64,000 nt of DNA, from the NCBI RefSeq assembly GCF_016613475.2, contig NZ_CP071517.1, positions 1,860,001 to 1,924,000 on the forward strand. Direction: 5' to 3'. A program made the position numbers and the translations under genes. Shown in pieces: positions 36,436 through 46,459 of this stretch (its first letter is position 1; the number at the start of each line of letters is the position of its first letter). The notes beneath the pieces were generated by a model that worked only from the letters and a program-made list of their open reading frames with translations, did no database searches and was not told where the DNA came from. This DNA comes from Lysobacter arenosi (GTDB lineage Bacteria; Pseudomonadota; Gammaproteobacteria; Xanthomonadales; Xanthomonadaceae).

Positions 36436-36518
36436 GTTATTAACCTCTGGAAATTGATCTTACGAATCGATTAGTAAAGCGAGCTTCGAAACGGGTCGGC
36501 GGGACGTTAGATAACGTG

Positions 36519-37055
36519 TTACGCCGGTTCCGCCACTGCTTCGGCTTCGGCGTCGGCAACATCGCCACCGCCCTGCTTGTCGGCCACTGCCTTGACGGCG
36601 CGGGCGAACATCGTTGCCGGCTCGTTGAGGACGCGGGCCAGCATGGCCAGAGCCTGTTCGAGGGTCGGCAGCGAAGCGAGGACTTCGACGTGGCTGGCCG
36701 GATAAACCTGGCCACCCATCGCGACGACCTTGGCCTGCAGCTTGTCGTTACCCTTGGCGAATTCCTTGATCAGACGACCGGCAGCGCCGGGTTCTTCCAT
36801 CGAGAATGCGTACAGCAGCGGACCGGTGAGCACGTCTTTCGCGCACTCGTACTCGGTACCGACGACGGCGCGCGAAGCCAGGGTGTTCTTGACAACTTTC
36901 AAGAAAACGCCGGTTTCACGAGCCTTCTTGCGCATCGCGGTCATCTGACTGACCGTGGTGCCCGCGTACTCGACAGCAATCAAGGAGTGGGCCTTGGCGG
37001 CGACTTCTGCCAGCTCGGCTACTACTTCTTGCTTCTGGGACAGATTGAGAGCCAT
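36519..37055 (-). CDS. rplJ: 50S ribosomal protein L10
   Basis: This 178-residue stalk base protein anchors L7/L12 dimers and, in E. coli, represses its own operon by binding the leader. It begins [35 protein letters not shown] and ends with an alanine-rich acidic tail. A GGAGGAG ribosome site precedes the start. The upstream gap of 366 bases would hold the L10 leader. Confidence 0.97.
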   Translation of the reverse strand: MALNLSQKQEVVAELAEVAAKAHSLIAVEYAGTTVSQMTAMRKKARETGVFLKVVKNTLASRAVVGTEYECAKDVLTGPLLYAFSMEEPGAAGRLIKEFAKGNDKLQAKVVAMGGQVYPASHVEVLASLPTLEQALAMLARVLNEPATMFARAVKAVADKQGGGDVADAEAEAVAEPA

Positions 37056-37352
37056 TGCACTCCTCCAAATGAACTCCGCTTACGGCTCCTGCCGCTTGCG
37101 GTCCTGGGCGATACCGTCCCTGGCATCGGGGATGCGCGAACATCCCGGTGGTGGCCACTCCAGAAAGATTTCCAGAAGGCACCATCTACGCAGGCTGACC
37201 CGAACGAGTCCGGATTAAGCAGCCCCGCTTCCACCGACGGCGATTCCTTGCCATGTCGAGCATCCATGCCCGTCGCCGGTAGGCGCTGACCGCACCTGCG
37301 GTCTTTGACGGCTATCGCTTCGAACCCGAAGGTCTTGGCGATGCCCTCAAAA
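37056..37352 (-). promoter_or_regulatory. Putative L10 (rplJL) leader
   Basis: This gap between rplA and rplJ holds no gene. It contains hairpins 37129-37134/37141-37146 (GGGATG/CATCCC) and 37287-37293/37296-37302 (GACCGCA/TGCGGTC). L10 autoregulation through a structured leader is widespread in bacteria, so an L10-binding structure is expected here, but I could not confirm the kink-turn motif by eye. Confidence 0.45.
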
Positions 37353-37356
37353 TTTT

Positions 37357-37414
37357 GTCTCCGGCGTGTTCCCCGGAGACGTGTTTCTTACTGACGCTCG
37401 CGCAAGCGCGAGCG
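37357..37414 (-). terminator. Two hairpins after rplA
   Basis: On the minus strand the first hairpin after the rplA stop is CGCTCGCGC-TT-GCGCGAGCG (37395-37414). The second is GTCTCCGG/CCGGAGAC (37357-37364/37373-37380), followed by AAAATTTTG. They probably give partial termination between the L11 (rplKA) and L10 (rplJL) units. Confidence 0.6.
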
Positions 37415-37421
37415 CCTTGCA

Positions 37422-38120
37422 TCACTTGAGCGTCAGCGTGCCCTCGTCCACGGCAACGCCGGGGCCCATGGTGGTGCTGATCGAGATCTTCTGCAGGTAC
37501 TGGCCCTTGGCGGACGACGGCTTGGCCTTGATCAGGTCGAGCAGCAGCGCGGTCAGGTTTTCCTTCAGCGAGGCGTCTTCGAAGGAAGCCTTGCCGATGG
37601 TGCAGTGGATGATGCCGGCCTTGTCGGTGCGGTAACGCACCTGGCCGCCCTTGGCGTTCTTGACGGCTTCGGCCGGGTTCGGCGAAACGGTGCCGACCTT
37701 CGGGTTCGGCATCAGGCCACGCGGGCCGAGCACCTGGCCCAGCTTACCGACGACGCGCATGGCGTCCGGGGTGGCGATGACGACGTCGTAGTTCAGGTCG
37801 CCGGCCATCATCTTCTCGGCCAGGTCGTCCATGCCCACGGCTTCGGCGCCAGCGGCGATGGCTTCGTCAGCCTTCGCACCGGCGGGGGCGAACACCGCCA
37901 CGCGCACCGACTTGCCGGTACCGGCCGGCAGCACGGTCGAACCGCGAACCTGCTGGTCGGACTTCTTCGCGTCCACGCCCAGGCGCACGGCAACGTCGAC
38001 GGACTCGACGAACTTGGCCTTGGTGGCGGTCTTCACGATCTTGAGTGCGTCGTCGATGGCGTAGGTCTTGCCCGGGACAACTGCGGCCTTGATGGCCTTT
38101 TCGCGCTTGGTCATTGCCAT
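37422..38120 (-). CDS. rplA: 50S ribosomal protein L1
   Basis: This 232-residue L1-stalk protein helps eject deacylated tRNA and, in E. coli, represses the L11 operon. It begins [30 protein letters not shown] and has [13 protein letters not shown], the [17 protein letters not shown] signature and [15 protein letters not shown] end. It lies 3 bases after rplK, consistent with coupled translation. Length is typical. Confidence 0.98.
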   Translation of the reverse strand: MAMTKREKAIKAAVVPGKTYAIDDALKIVKTATKAKFVESVDVAVRLGVDAKKSDQQVRGSTVLPAGTGKSVRVAVFAPAGAKADEAIAAGAEAVGMDDLAEKMMAGDLNYDVVIATPDAMRVVGKLGQVLGPRGLMPNPKVGTVSPNPAEAVKNAKGGQVRYRTDKAGIIHCTIGKASFEDASLKENLTALLLDLIKAKPSSAKGQYLQKISISTTMGPGVAVDEGTLTLK

Positions 38121-38123
38121 GTC

Positions 38124-38552
38124 TTAACCCTCCACCACCAGACCCATGCTGCGGGCCGAACCCGCAATCGTCTTGACCGCTGCATCCAGGTCGGCTGCCG
38201 TGAGGTCAGCTTCCTTCTGCTTGGCAATCGCTTCGAGCTGGGCGCGGGTGACCTTGCCCACCTTCTCGGTGTTCGGGCGCTTGGAGCCCGAGGCGATGCC
38301 GGCGGCCTTCTTCAGCAGCACCGAAGCCGGGGTCGACTTGGTGATGAAGGTGAAGGTACGGTCCGAGTACGCGGTGATGATGACCGGCGTCGGCAGACCC
38401 GGCTCGAGCTTGGAGGTCGCGGCGTTGAATGCCTTGCAGAACTCCATGATGTTCAGGCCGCGCTGGCCCAGGGCCGGGCCGACGGGCGGCGACGGGTTGG
38501 CCTGGCCGGCCTTGACCTGCAACTTGATGTAACCGACTACTTTCTTAGCCAT
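38124..38552 (-). CDS. rplK: 50S ribosomal protein L11
   Basis: This 142-residue protein of the GTPase-associated centre is needed for stringent response through RelA. The N-terminal domain has [39 protein letters not shown] with the proline-rich PPVGPALGQ, and the RNA-binding C-terminal domain ends [13 protein letters not shown]. It opens the rplKA unit, with a predicted extended -10 promoter 164 bases upstream. Confidence 0.98.
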   Translation of the reverse strand: MAKKVVGYIKLQVKAGQANPSPPVGPALGQRGLNIMEFCKAFNAATSKLEPGLPTPVIITAYSDRTFTFITKSTPASVLLKKAAGIASGSKRPNTEKVGKVTRAQLEAIAKQKEADLTAADLDAAVKTIAGSARSMGLVVEG

Positions 38553-38715
38553 TTCTCTCTCTCCGGGTGCAAACGCCTGGACTTCAGGCTCCCCATCGCG
38601 CCGGGAAAATCACGTGTCCCGACATCACGTTGTTAGTAACTTGTTCTGCAGCACGCCAACGGCCGCCATGCGGCGGCCGGGGCTTCTGGATCGCGCTAAA
38701 AGCGGCGAGCCAGCA

Positions 38716-38724
38716 AGTATATCA
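38716..38724 (-). promoter_or_regulatory. Extended -10 promoter of rplKA
   Basis: The minus strand reads TGATATACT, an extended -10 (TGn before TATACT at 38716-38721), about 157 nt of leader before rplK. No good -35 is seen, which is acceptable for an extended -10. A GGCCGCC/GGCGGCC hairpin (38661-38678) lies in the leader. Confidence 0.55.
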
Positions 38725-38732
38725 GCAATTTA

Positions 38733-38756
38733 GCGCCGGAAGCCAGGCTCCGGCGC
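38733..38756 (-). terminator. Hairpin after nusG
   Basis: GCGCCGGA (38733-38740) pairs with TCCGGCGC (38749-38756), 10 bases past the nusG stop, followed on the minus strand by TAAATTGC. It separates secE-nusG from rplKA, immediately upstream of the rplK promoter. Confidence 0.55.
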
Positions 38757-38765
38757 CGAGCCGGG

Positions 38766-39335
38766 TCAGGCCTTCTCGACCTGCCCGAATTCCAGCTCGA
38801 CCGGGGTCGAGCGGCCGAAGATGAGCACGGCCACGCGCAGGCGGCTCTTCTCGTAGTTGATCTCTTCGACCACGCCGTTGAAGTCGTTGAACGGGCCGTC
38901 GATGACCCGGACCATCTCGCCCGGCTCGAACAGCACCTTGGGCTTGGGCTTCTCGACGCCTTCCTGCACGCGCTGCAGGATCATGTCGGCCTCGTGGTCG
39001 GCGATCGGCAGCGGGCGGTCGGCGGTGCCGCCGATGAAGCCCATCACCTTCGGGGTCTCCTTGACCAGGTGCCAGCTCTCGTTGTCCATGCGCGGGATGC
39101 CCGCTTCGTCATGGGTCGCGATCTGGACCAGGACATAGCCCGGGAAGAACTTGCGCTCGGAACGACGCTTCTGGCCGGAGCGCATTTCCACGACTTCTTC
39201 GGTCGGGACCAGCACTTCGCCGAAACGCTCCTGCATGCCGTCGCGAACGATACGGTCACGCAGCGCCTGTGCCACGGACTTCTCGAAGCCCGAGTAGGCA
39301 TGTACCACGTACCAACGCTTATGCACTTCGCTCAT
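38766..39335 (-). CDS. nusG: Transcription termination/antitermination protein NusG
   Basis: This 189-residue elongation factor couples RNA polymerase to Rho and to the ribosome (through S10). The NGN domain begins [24 protein letters not shown] and has the [23 protein letters not shown] segment. The KOW domain is at residues 135-185 ([33 protein letters not shown]). It lies 4 bases after secE, the standard secE-nusG pair. Length is typical. Confidence 0.98.
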   Translation of the reverse strand: MSEVHKRWYVVHAYSGFEKSVAQALRDRIVRDGMQERFGEVLVPTEEVVEMRSGQKRRSERKFFPGYVLVQIATHDEAGIPRMDNESWHLVKETPKVMGFIGGTADRPLPIADHEADMILQRVQEGVEKPKPKVLFEPGEMVRVIDGPFNDFNGVVEEINYEKSRLRVAVLIFGRSTPVELEFGQVEKA

Positions 39336-39339
39336 TTCT

Positions 39340-39717
39340 TCAGCGCCCCAGCAGGAACTTGACTGCGGCCTGGATCACCACGTCGAAACCGGCCAGGATC
39401 AGGCTCAGCACGGCGACGGCAATCATGACCACCCAGGTGGTGCGCATGGCTTCCTGGCGGGTCGGCCAGACAACCTTGCGCAGCTCGAAGCGCGATTCAG
39501 ACAGGAATTCGCGGGTTTGCAGGCCCTTGGAGCTGGTCAGGAACACACCGGCACCCAGGACCAGGCCGCCAGCGACGGCCAGGGCGCGCAGCGCGCCGGC
39601 CCACTGGTCGAAGTAGATGTAGGCGGCCACGCCCGCAGCGACCAGCAGCACGGCAAGTGCGTACTTGACGATGTCGCCGGCGGAGGAGGATCCGTGTTGT
39701 TCGACCTTGCTGTTCAT
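39340..39717 (-). CDS. secE: Preprotein translocase subunit SecE
   Basis: This 125-residue subunit clamps SecY. It has three hydrophobic segments (about residues 18-35, 42-62, 95-118), the three-helix gammaproteobacterial form, with the conserved amphipathic region [23 protein letters not shown] before the last helix. The ATG at 39717 is chosen, with an in-frame ATG at 39726 as alternative. It lies between tRNA-Trp and nusG, the standard arrangement. Confidence 0.95.
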   Translation of the reverse strand: MNSKVEQHGSSSAGDIVKYALAVLLVAAGVAAYIYFDQWAGALRALAVAGGLVLGAGVFLTSSKGLQTREFLSESRFELRKVVWPTRQEAMRTTWVVMIAVAVLSLILAGFDVVIQAAVKFLLGR

Positions 39718-39807
39718 CCGATCCATCGCGCAGCGGTGAGGCCACGTCTGTAGGTGGTACGACCCGACCACGGATGACCGGGGCTGTGCGGAAGCGCCCG
39801 CATGTAG

Positions 39808-39883
<76 letters not shown>

Positions 39884-40024
39884 ACATCGATAAAGCTTAA
39901 CGGATTTGCCTGAAGCGGGGTTGGACCCGGATTCAGCACCGAAGTTCAGACTCCCTTAGACGGCGACGGCGAGCCGCTGCCGACTCGCCGGGAAGTCCAC
40001 AACATCTACGGCTAAACGAACAAA

Positions 40025-40050
40025 TCCGGGCGCGCTCTCGCGCGCCCGGA
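40025..40050 (-). terminator. Terminator after tufB
   Basis: TCCGGGCGCG (40025-40034) pairs perfectly with CGCGCCCGGA (40041-40050), 10 bp with a 6-nt loop, followed on the minus strand by TTTGTTCGTTT. It begins 9 bases past the tufB stop and should end the tRNA-tufB transcript. Confidence 0.88.
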
Positions 40051-40058
40051 TCAAATCA

Positions 40059-41249
40059 TTACTTGATGATCTTCGCCACGACGCCGGCGCCGACGGTGCG
40101 GCCGCCTTCGCGGATTGCGAAGCGCAGGCCTTCGTCCATCGCGACCGGGTTGATCAGTGAGACGACCATCTTGATGTTGTCGCCCGGCATGACCATCTCG
40201 ACGCCTTCCGGCAGCGTCACTGCGCCGGTGATGTCGGTCGTGCGGAAGTAGAACTGCGGACGGTAGCCCTTGAAGAACGGGGTGTGACGGCCGCCCTCGT
40301 CCTTCGACAGCACGTACACCTCGGCTTCGAACTCGGTGTGCGGGGTGATCGAACCCGGCTTGCACAGCACCTGGCCGCGCTCGACGTCGTCACGCTTGGT
40401 GCCGCGCAGCAGCAGACCGGCGTTGTCGCCTGCCTGACCCTGGTCGAGCAGCTTGCGGAACATCTCGACGCCGGTGACGGTCGTCTTCTGGGTCGGACGG
40501 ATACCGACGATTTCGATTTCGTCGCCGACCTTGATGATGCCGCGCTCGATACGGCCGGTCACCACGGTGCCGCGGCCCGAGATCGAGAACACGTCTTCCA
40601 CCGGCATCAGGAACGCCTTGTCGACGTCACGCTGCGGCTCCGGGATGAAGGTGTCGAGCGCGTCGACCAGCTTCAGGATCGCCGGCACGCCGATTTCCGA
40701 CTGGTCGCCTTCCAGCGCCAGACGGGCCGAACCGTGGATGATCGGGGTGTCGTCGCCCGGGAAGTCGTACTTCGACAGCAGCTCACGGACTTCCATCTCG
40801 ACCAGCTCGAGCAGCTCGGCGTCGTCGACCATGTCGGCCTTGTTCAGGAACACGACGATGTACGGCACGCCGACCTGGCGCGACAGCAGGATGTGCTCGC
40901 GCGTCTGCGGCATCGGGCCGTCAGCGGCCGAGCACACCAGGATCGCGCCGTCCATCTGCGCCGCACCCGTGATCATGTTCTTCACGTAGTCGGCGTGGCC
41001 CGGGCAGTCCACGTGTGCGTAGTGGCGGTTCGGGCTCTCGTACTCGACGTGTGCGGTCGAGATCGTGATGCCGCGAGCCTTCTCTTCCGGCGCCGCGTCG
41101 ATCGCGTCGTACGCCTTGAACTCGCCACCGAAACGCTCCGCGCCCACCTTCGTCAGTGCCGCCGTCAGCGTCGTCTTGCCGTGGTCGACGTGACCGATCG
41201 TGCCCACGTTCACGTGCGGCTTGGTGCGCTCAAACTTACCCTTGGCCAT
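40059..41249 (-). CDS. tufB: Elongation factor Tu (second copy, tRNA-linked)
   Basis: This 396-residue EF-Tu is identical in protein to the str operon copy, and its DNA looks identical over the coding region, with flanks unrelated from about the start and stop codons outward. It is the last gene of a tRNA-Tyr, tRNA-Gly, tRNA-Thr, tufB transcript, the same organisation as E. coli tufB, and ends at a strong terminator. Identity limited to the coding sequence points to ongoing gene conversion rather than recent segmental duplication. Confidence 0.99.
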   Translation of the reverse strand: MAKGKFERTKPHVNVGTIGHVDHGKTTLTAALTKVGAERFGGEFKAYDAIDAAPEEKARGITISTAHVEYESPNRHYAHVDCPGHADYVKNMITGAAQMDGAILVCSAADGPMPQTREHILLSRQVGVPYIVVFLNKADMVDDAELLELVEMEVRELLSKYDFPGDDTPIIHGSARLALEGDQSEIGVPAILKLVDALDTFIPEPQRDVDKAFLMPVEDVFSISGRGTVVTGRIERGIIKVGDEIEIVGIRPTQKTTVTGVEMFRKLLDQGQAGDNAGLLLRGTKRDDVERGQVLCKPGSITPHTEFEAEVYVLSKDEGGRHTPFFKGYRPQFYFRTTDITGAVTLPEGVEMVMPGDNIKMVVSLINPVAMDEGLRFAIREGGRTVGAGVVAKIIK

Positions 41250-41301
41250 GACAGTCGACTCTCGCTTGTAGGACGGAATTACGTTGGTGGATCGCTTGTA
41301 G

Positions 41302-41377
41302 TGGTGCTCACGAAAGGAATCGAACCTTCGACCTCCTCCTTACCAAGGAGGTGCTCTACCGACTGAGCTACGTGAGC
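41302..41377 (-). tRNA. tRNA-Thr (anticodon GGT)
   Basis: The acceptor stem GCTCACG/CGTGAGC pairs 41371-41377 with 41306-41312, with discriminator A and encoded CCA. The anticodon GGT is at 41342-41344 in a CCTCCTT-loop-AAGGAGG arm. It lies 52 bases upstream of tufB in the same transcript. Confidence 0.97.
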
Positions 41378-41414
41378 AGATTGTGCCTAGCAGGTGGGAC
41401 GTCGCGGCGTTCAA

Positions 41415-41488
41415 TGGAGCGGGAGACGGGAATCGAACCCGCACCATCAGCTTGGAAGGCTGAGGTTCTACCGTTGAACTACTCCCGC
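41415..41488 (-). tRNA. tRNA-Gly (anticodon TCC)
   Basis: The acceptor stem GCGGGAG/CTCCCGC pairs 41482-41488 with 41419-41425, with discriminator T and encoded CCA. The anticodon TCC is at 41454-41456. The T arm GGGTTCGATTCCC is standard. Confidence 0.97.
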
Positions 41489-41593
41489 GCCGGAACCTAC
41501 CTGCTTGGGTACTGCGCCGATGGTTGGTAACGCCACCGGTTTGTTGCCTGTTGCTACCGCTTGTTCACTGCCGACCTTGCGACCGGATGAATC

Positions 41594-41679
41594 TGGTGGA
41601 GGGAGGTGGATTCGAACCACCGAAGGCGTAAGCCAGCAGATTTACAGTCTGCCCCCGTTGGCCGCTTGGGTATCCCTCC
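41594..41679 (-). tRNA. tRNA-Tyr (anticodon GTA)
   Basis: This 86-base tRNA has the long variable arm of class II tRNAs (GCTGGCTTACGCCTTC region). The acceptor GGAGGGA/TCCCTCC pairs 41673-41679 with 41598-41604, with CCA encoded. The anticodon GTA is at 41643-41645. It is the first product of the tRNA-tufB operon. Confidence 0.97.
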
Positions 41680-41692
41680 AAAAGAGCCAGCA

Positions 41693-41721
41693 ATTTTGGG
41701 ACCGACCGACGAGGTTGTCAA
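41693..41721 (-). promoter_or_regulatory. Promoter of the tRNA-tufB operon
   Basis: A perfect TTGACA (41716-41721) and CAAAAT (41693-41698) are 17 bases apart on the minus strand, placing the start only a few bases before tRNA-Tyr (5' end 41679). Confidence 0.7.
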
Positions 41722-41775
41722 CGATGTTTACACATCTATTTTCAACATAGCGGCAAAATCTCATCAAAACGCTGC

Positions 41776-41797
41776 CCGCAAGCCCGAAGGCGAGCGG
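41776..41797 (-). terminator. Probable terminator after ychF
   Basis: On the minus strand CCGC...GCC-TTCG-GGC...GCGG folds as a stem with a 2x2 internal loop and a UUCG tetraloop, followed by GCAGCGTTTTGATG. It lies 9 bases past the ychF stop. Confidence 0.6.
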
Positions 41798-41805
41798 ACG
41801 GACAC

Positions 41806-42897
41806 TCAGACGTTGAAGCGGAAGTGCAGCACGTCGCCTTCCTGGACGCGGTATTCCTTGCCTTCCAGGCGCAGGCGACCGGCGTCGCGGGCACCGGACT
41901 CGCCTTTGTACTTGATGTAGTCGTCATACGCGATGGTTTCGGCGCGGATGAAGCCCTTTTCAAAGTCGGTGTGGATCACCGCGGCGGCCTGCGGCGCGGT
42001 CGAACCGGACTTCACCGTCCAGGCGCGGACTTCCTTCACGCCGGCGGTGAAGTAGGTCTGCAGGCCCAGCAGCTTGTAGGCGGCGCGGATCACCCGGTTC
42101 AGGCCCGGCTCGTCGAGGCCAAGGTCGGTCAGGAAGGCGTCGCGGTCGGCGTCCTCGAGCTGGCTGAGCTCCTCCTCGATCGCCGCGCACACCGGCACCA
42201 CCTCGGCGCCCTCGCCCACCGCGCGCTCGCGCACGCGTCCAGGTGCGGGTTGTCGTGGAAACCGTCCTCGAGGACGTTGGCGACGTACATGACCGGTTTG
42301 AGGGTCAGCAGGAACAGGTCGCGCACCTGCAGGCGGTCGTCTTCCGACAGGCCCAGCGCGCGCGCCGGCTTGCCCGAATCCAGCCCGGCGCGGACACGGC
42401 CCAGCACCTCGACGCGGATCTTGGCGTCCTTGTCGCCGGTCTTGGCGGTGCGCTCGGCGCGCTGCAGGGCCTTTTCGACCGATTCCAGGTCGGCCCAGGG
42501 CCAGCTCGGTATCGATCGTCTCGATGTCGGCGATCGGGTCGACCTTGTTGTTGACGTGGATGACGTCCGGATTCTCGAAGCAGCGCACCACGTGGGTGAT
42601 CGCGTCGACCTCGCGGATATGGGCCAGGAACTTGTTACCCAGGCCCTCGCCGCTGGCGGCACCGGCGACCAGGCCGGCGATGTCGACGAACTCGACCGCG
42701 GTGGGGATGCACTTCTGCGGCTTGACGATCTCTGACAGCGCGATCAGGCGCGGATCGGGCACCGGCACCACGCCGACGTTGGGTTCGATCGTGCAGAACG
42801 GGAAGTTGGCCGCCGCGATGCCGGCCTTGGTCAGGGCGTTGAAGAGGGTCGACTTGCCGACGTTAGGCAGGCCGACGATGCCGCATTTGATGCCCAT
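41806..42897 (-). CDS. ychF: Redox-regulated ATPase YchF, with a shifted middle segment
   Basis: This P-loop ATPase of the Obg-like family (OLA1/YchF) is 363 residues, the family length. Family sequence is clear at residues 1-133 ([61 protein letters not shown]) and again from about 221 to the end ([29 protein letters not shown] domain [23 protein letters not shown]). Between them the frame is shifted: an extra C in 42494-42496 moves it out and a missing C near 42234 moves it back. The correct helical-domain sequence ([20 protein letters not shown]) lies in the next frame. The open frame is intact, but about 87 residues would be wrong if the sequence is real. Confidence 0.9.
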   Translation of the reverse strand: MGIKCGIVGLPNVGKSTLFNALTKAGIAAANFPFCTIEPNVGVVPVPDPRLIALSEIVKPQKCIPTAVEFVDIAGLVAGAASGEGLGNKFLAHIREVDAITHVVRCFENPDVIHVNNKVDPIADIETIDTELALGRPGIGRKGPAARRAHRQDRRQGRQDPRRGAGPCPRRAGFGQAGARAGPVGRRPPAGARPVPADPQTGHVRRQRPRGRFPRQPAPGRVRERAVGEGAEVVPVCAAIEEELSQLEDADRDAFLTDLGLDEPGLNRVIRAAYKLLGLQTYFTAGVKEVRAWTVKSGSTAPQAAAVIHTDFEKGFIRAETIAYDDYIKYKGESGARDAGRLRLEGKEYRVQEGDVLHFRFNV

Positions 42898-42956
42898 GAC
42901 GCTTTCTCGCTCTGTTGCAGTACCGGCAGCGCCGGCACCAGGAATGGGGGTGGAAC

Positions 42957-43541
42957 TCAGGCCCGCGGCGTGTGCAGCCGCTTCATGGCCTCGTTGAAGT
43001 CGCCGGTGACCGCCAGGGGCAGTACGTCCTGGGCGTCGTCGATGGCGCGCAGGATCATCGCCTCGTCGGCGCTGCCGGGACGGCCCAGCACCCAGGAGGT
43101 GACGCGATCCTTGTGGCCCGGATGGCCAATGCCGATGCGCAGGCGGTGGTACTTGCCGTGGCCGAGCAGCTGGCTGATGTCGCGCAGGCCGTTCTGGCCG
43201 CCATGACCACCGTCGAACTTGATGCGGGCGACGCCGGCGTCGAGGTCGAGCTCATCGTGGCAGACCAGCATCTGCTCCGGCTCGATCTTCCAGTAGCGCA
43301 GGGCCGCGGTGACGGACTTGCCGGACAGGTTCATGAAAGTGGCCGGCTTGAGCAGCCAGACCGGCTGGCCGGCGATGTCGACCTTGCAGGTCTCGCCGAA
43401 CAGCTTGGATTCCAGACCAAAGCGGCCGCCCAGGCGTGAAGCCAGGGCGTCCACAAACCAGAACCCGGCGTTGTGCCGGGTCCGGAGGTGTTCGGCTCCG
43501 GGATTTCCCAGGCCGACAATGAGGCGCAGACCAGCAGCCAT
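42957..43541 (-). CDS. pth: Peptidyl-tRNA hydrolase
   Basis: This 194-residue enzyme releases tRNA from prematurely dropped peptidyl-tRNA. It has [27 protein letters not shown] with the catalytic histidine in [48 protein letters not shown] and [21 protein letters not shown]. It sits between rplY and ychF in the common prs-rplY-pth-ychF order. Length is typical. Confidence 0.97.
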   Translation of the reverse strand: MAAGLRLIVGLGNPGAEHLRTRHNAGFWFVDALASRLGGRFGLESKLFGETCKVDIAGQPVWLLKPATFMNLSGKSVTAALRYWKIEPEQMLVCHDELDLDAGVARIKFDGGHGGQNGLRDISQLLGHGKYHRLRIGIGHPGHKDRVTSWVLGRPGSADEAMILRAIDDAQDVLPLAVTGDFNEAMKRLHTPRA

Positions 43542-43560
43542 CAGAGAATCTCACGCAGTG

Positions 43561-43584
43561 GCCTGCCCGCGGTTGCGGGCAGGC
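43561..43584 (-). other. Perfect hairpin between rplY and pth
   Basis: GCCTGCCCGC (43561-43570) pairs with GCGGGCAGGC (43575-43584), 10 bp around a 4-nt loop, 13 bases past the rplY stop. On the minus strand it is followed by CACTGCG with no U-run, so it is more likely a message-stability or attenuator structure than a full terminator. Confidence 0.6.
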
Positions 43585-43597
43585 GCACGGGACGTGA

Positions 43598-44251
43598 TTA
43601 CTTCTCGTCCTTCTTGGCGGCCTTGGTCGCCGGCACTTCGGCCGGGGTCTCTTCCGAGGTTTCCTCGGATTCGACGCGACCGTGCTTGGCCATCACGACG
43701 GCAACGTCGTGTTCCTTGCCCAGCTTCAGTTCCGGCAGCTCGACGCCCTTGGGCAGCTTGATGTCCGACAGGTGCACCACGTCGCCGACGGCCAGCTTGG
43801 CCAGGTCGACTTCGATGAACTCCGGCAGGTCCTTGGGCAGGCAGCTGACGGTGACTTCGTTGAGCTCGTGGGTGATGACCACGTCGGCGGCCTTGCCGGC
43901 CGGCGAGCTGTCCTGGTTGAGGAAGTGCAGCGGCACGGCAGCCTTCAGCGCCTGGTTCAGATCAACGCGCTGGAAGTCCAGGTGCATGATGATCTGCTTG
44001 AACGGATGGCGCTGCATGTCACGCAGCAGGACCGGCTCGGCCTTGCCGTCGATCTCGAGGGTCAGGATCGAGGAGTAGAACCACTCGTTCTGCTGGGCCA
44101 GCCAGGTCTTCTCGTGGTCGAGCTGGATGGGCTGCGGCGCGGACTTGCCGCCGTAGACGATGGCCGGGATGCTGGCGGCATGACGAAGACGGCGGCTCGC
44201 ACCCTTCCCTTCGACGCTGCGGCCAGTGGCCTTGAGGATGTGTTCAGACAT
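43598..44251 (-). CDS. rplY: 50S ribosomal protein L25/general stress protein Ctc
   Basis: This 217-residue protein is the long (Ctc/TL5) form of the 5S rRNA-binding protein. The L25 domain has TGRSVEGKGASRRLRHAASIPAIVYGG and RDMQRHPFKQIIMHLDFQRVD. The C-terminal beta domain runs from about residue 95 (NEVTVSCLPKDLPEFIEVDLAKLAVGDVVHLSDIKLPKGVEL), ending in a low-complexity Glu/Ala/Lys tail. It lies about 110 bases after prs. Confidence 0.97.
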   Translation of the reverse strand: MSEHILKATGRSVEGKGASRRLRHAASIPAIVYGGKSAPQPIQLDHEKTWLAQQNEWFYSSILTLEIDGKAEPVLLRDMQRHPFKQIIMHLDFQRVDLNQALKAAVPLHFLNQDSSPAGKAADVVITHELNEVTVSCLPKDLPEFIEVDLAKLAVGDVVHLSDIKLPKGVELPELKLGKEHDVAVVMAKHGRVESEETSEETPAEVPATKAAKKDEK

Positions 44252-44363
44252 TTGGATTACTCACTTTTACTGCTATGAACCCGTCTCGCGACGGGGATGA
44301 ACGCTCACCCGCGACCAGGTGAGCGGCGTTTGCGGCAACGACCGGAGCCGTCGCCGCGAATTC

Positions 44364-45323
44364 TTAGTCCACGTACAACGAGCTGACCGATTCACCGAAG
44401 GCAACGCGGCGGATCGTTTCAGCCAACAGCTCGGCAACGCTGAGCTGGCGGATCTTGTTGCAGGCCTTGGCCGCGTCCGACAGGCGGATGGTGTCGGTCA
44501 CCACCAGCTCGTCGAGCTGCGACTTGGTCACGTTGTCGATCGCCGCGCCCGACAGCACCGGGTGGGTGCAGTAGGCGGCGACCTTGACCGCGCCGCGCTG
44601 CTTGAGGGCAGCGGCGGCAGCGCACAACGTGCCGGCGGTGTCGACGATGTCGTCGACCAGGACGCAGGTCTTGCCTTCGACGTCACCGATGATGTTCATC
44701 ACCGTGGAGACGTTGGCGCGCGGGCGGCGCTTGTCGATGATCGCCAGGTCGGCATCGTCGAGGCGCTTGGCGATCGCGCGGGCGCGGACCACGCCACCCA
44801 CGTCAGGCGAGACCACCACCATGTTGTCGGTGCCGTGCGCGCGCCAGATGTCGGCGAGCAGCAGCGGCGAGGCATACACGTTGTCGACCGGGATATCGAA
44901 GAAACCCTGGATCTGGTCGGCGTGCAGGTCGACCGTCAACACGCGATCGGTACCGACCGCGCTGAACATCTTTGCCGCCACCTTGGCGGTGATCGGCACG
45001 CGCGAGGAACGCGGGCGGCGATCCTGGCGGGCGTAACCGAAGTACGGCACCACCGCGGTCACGCTGGCCACCGAGGCGCGCTTGAGCGCATCCACCAGCA
45101 CCAGCAGTTCCATGAAATTCTCGGCCGTGGGCGCGTTCGTCGGCTGGATCACGAACACTTCCTGGCGGCGCACGTTCTCTTCGATCTCGACCTGCACCTC
45201 GCCGTCCGAGAAACGGCTGACGAGAGCCTTGCCCAGGCGGATGCCGAGCTCCTTGCACACCGCGTCGGCCAGCGGGCGGTTGGCATTGCCGCTGAAAATC
45301 AGCAGGTTCCGATCGTTTTGCAC
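44364..45323 (-). CDS. prs: Ribose-phosphate pyrophosphokinase (PRPP synthetase)
   Basis: This 319-residue enzyme makes phosphoribosyl pyrophosphate for nucleotide, histidine and tryptophan synthesis. Motifs are [22 protein letters not shown], the flexible-loop [18 protein letters not shown], the [21 protein letters not shown] signature and the PRPP-binding [14 protein letters not shown]. The conserved start points to GTG at 45323, with GGAG six bases upstream. There is no ATG in the right place; the upstream in-frame extension would run into the tRNA-Gln gene. It lies between tRNA-Gln and rplY. Confidence 0.95.
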   Translation of the reverse strand: MQNDRNLLIFSGNANRPLADAVCKELGIRLGKALVSRFSDGEVQVEIEENVRRQEVFVIQPTNAPTAENFMELLVLVDALKRASVASVTAVVPYFGYARQDRRPRSSRVPITAKVAAKMFSAVGTDRVLTVDLHADQIQGFFDIPVDNVYASPLLLADIWRAHGTDNMVVVSPDVGGVVRARAIAKRLDDADLAIIDKRRPRANVSTVMNIIGDVEGKTCVLVDDIVDTAGTLCAAAAALKQRGAVKVAAYCTHPVLSGAAIDNVTKSQLDELVVTDTIRLSDAAKACNKIRQLSVAELLAETIRRVAFGESVSSLYVD

Positions 45324-45403
45324 AGTGCTCTCCGCTTCGCTCTGACCGTGGCGGTTATCCGGGGGCGTCCGCACCGGAAAGGCCGCTGCGGTCCGCAATG
45401 AAT

Positions 45404-45480
45404 TGGCAGGGGCGGTAGGATTCGAACCTACGGATGCCAGGATCAAAACCTGGTGCCTTGGGCCTCTTGGCGACGCCCCT
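45404..45480 (-). tRNA. tRNA-Gln (anticodon TTG)
   Basis: The acceptor AGGGGCG/CGCCCCT pairs 45474-45480 with 45408-45414, with discriminator G and encoded CCA. The anticodon TTG is at 45444-45446. It lies between ispE and prs and is likely cotranscribed with one of them. Confidence 0.96.
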
Positions 45481-45548
45481 GCATGAGGTACATGAGGTCC
45501 ATTCCGGCGGGGACTGCAGCAGGAATGAGCCGGAGCCTGATTCGGCCG

Positions 45549-46448
45549 CTACTCGCTCCCCGCTCCTTCCCACCTGCTTCGCGCCTCCAGCAGCGGCGAG
45601 CGCGAGGCTCCCGTTGCCAGCCAGGCCCGAAGACCCTGCGGTAGTGCCACCAGTGCCGCCTCGGCGTCCTCGCGTGATGCGAATTCGACGAAACAGCCGC
45701 TGCCAGACCCGGTCAGGCGCGGCGAGCCGATCTGCGAAAGTGCTGCAAACACCGCCTCTACGGCGGGTTCGCGCACGCGCAATACCGGCTCGAACGCATT
45801 CCCGAGCGGCACACCCGAAACGAAGTCCGCTATTGTCGCGGGCGCGGCATCACGCGTCAATTCAGGGGCACGGAACAACGCTGCGGTCGGCGCGTGCACG
45901 CCGGGGTCGGCCAGCACGTACCAGGCCGGCGCCAGATCGATCGGGGTGAGCTTCTCCCCCACCCCTTCGGCCCAGGCATCGCGACCGCGGACGAACACCG
46001 GCACGTCGGCACCGAGCTGCAGCCCCAGGGCGGCCAGGCGGTCCTCGCCGAGCGCGGTGCCCCAAAGGGCATCGAGTGCGACCATAACGGTCGCCGCATC
46101 GGACGAACCACCGCCGAACCCGCCGCCCGACGGGATGCGCTTTTCGACGACGATGTCGGCACCATACGGGCTGTTAGATTCCAATTGCAGCAACTTGGCG
46201 GCGCGGACCGTGAGGTCGTCGGCCTCGGCCACGCCTGGCGCGCTGGCGCCATGGCGGCGGATCTGGCCGTCGTCACGGACCCGCAACCGGATCGAGTCGC
46301 CCCAGTCGAGCAAGCGGAACACCGTCTGCAGGAGGTGGTAGCCATCGTCTCGACGCCCGGTGATACGGAGGAACAGGTTCAGCTTGGCGGGGGCCGGCCA
46401 CAGCGACCACCCAGCCTGGTTCCCAACTTCAGACATCGCCGAACTCAT
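45549..46448 (-). CDS. ispE: 4-diphosphocytidyl-2-C-methyl-D-erythritol kinase
   Basis: This GHMP-family kinase of the non-mevalonate isoprenoid pathway has about 299 residues. It shows [28 protein letters not shown], the ATP-binding glycine loop [18 protein letters not shown] and the C-terminal [19 protein letters not shown] motif. Start choice is uncertain between ATG 46448 and ATG 46436; both lie past the lolB end. The ispE-prs-lolB-hemA neighbourhood is the same as in E. coli. Confidence 0.94.
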   Translation of the reverse strand: MSSAMSEVGNQAGWSLWPAPAKLNLFLRITGRRDDGYHLLQTVFRLLDWGDSIRLRVRDDGQIRRHGASAPGVAEADDLTVRAAKLLQLESNSPYGADIVVEKRIPSGGGFGGGSSDAATVMVALDALWGTALGEDRLAALGLQLGADVPVFVRGRDAWAEGVGEKLTPIDLAPAWYVLADPGVHAPTAALFRAPELTRDAAPATIADFVSGVPLGNAFEPVLRVREPAVEAVFAALSQIGSPRLTGSGSGCFVEFASREDAEAALVALPQGLRAWLATGASRSPLLEARSRWEGAGSE

Positions 46449-46459
46449 TGCCTCATGAC

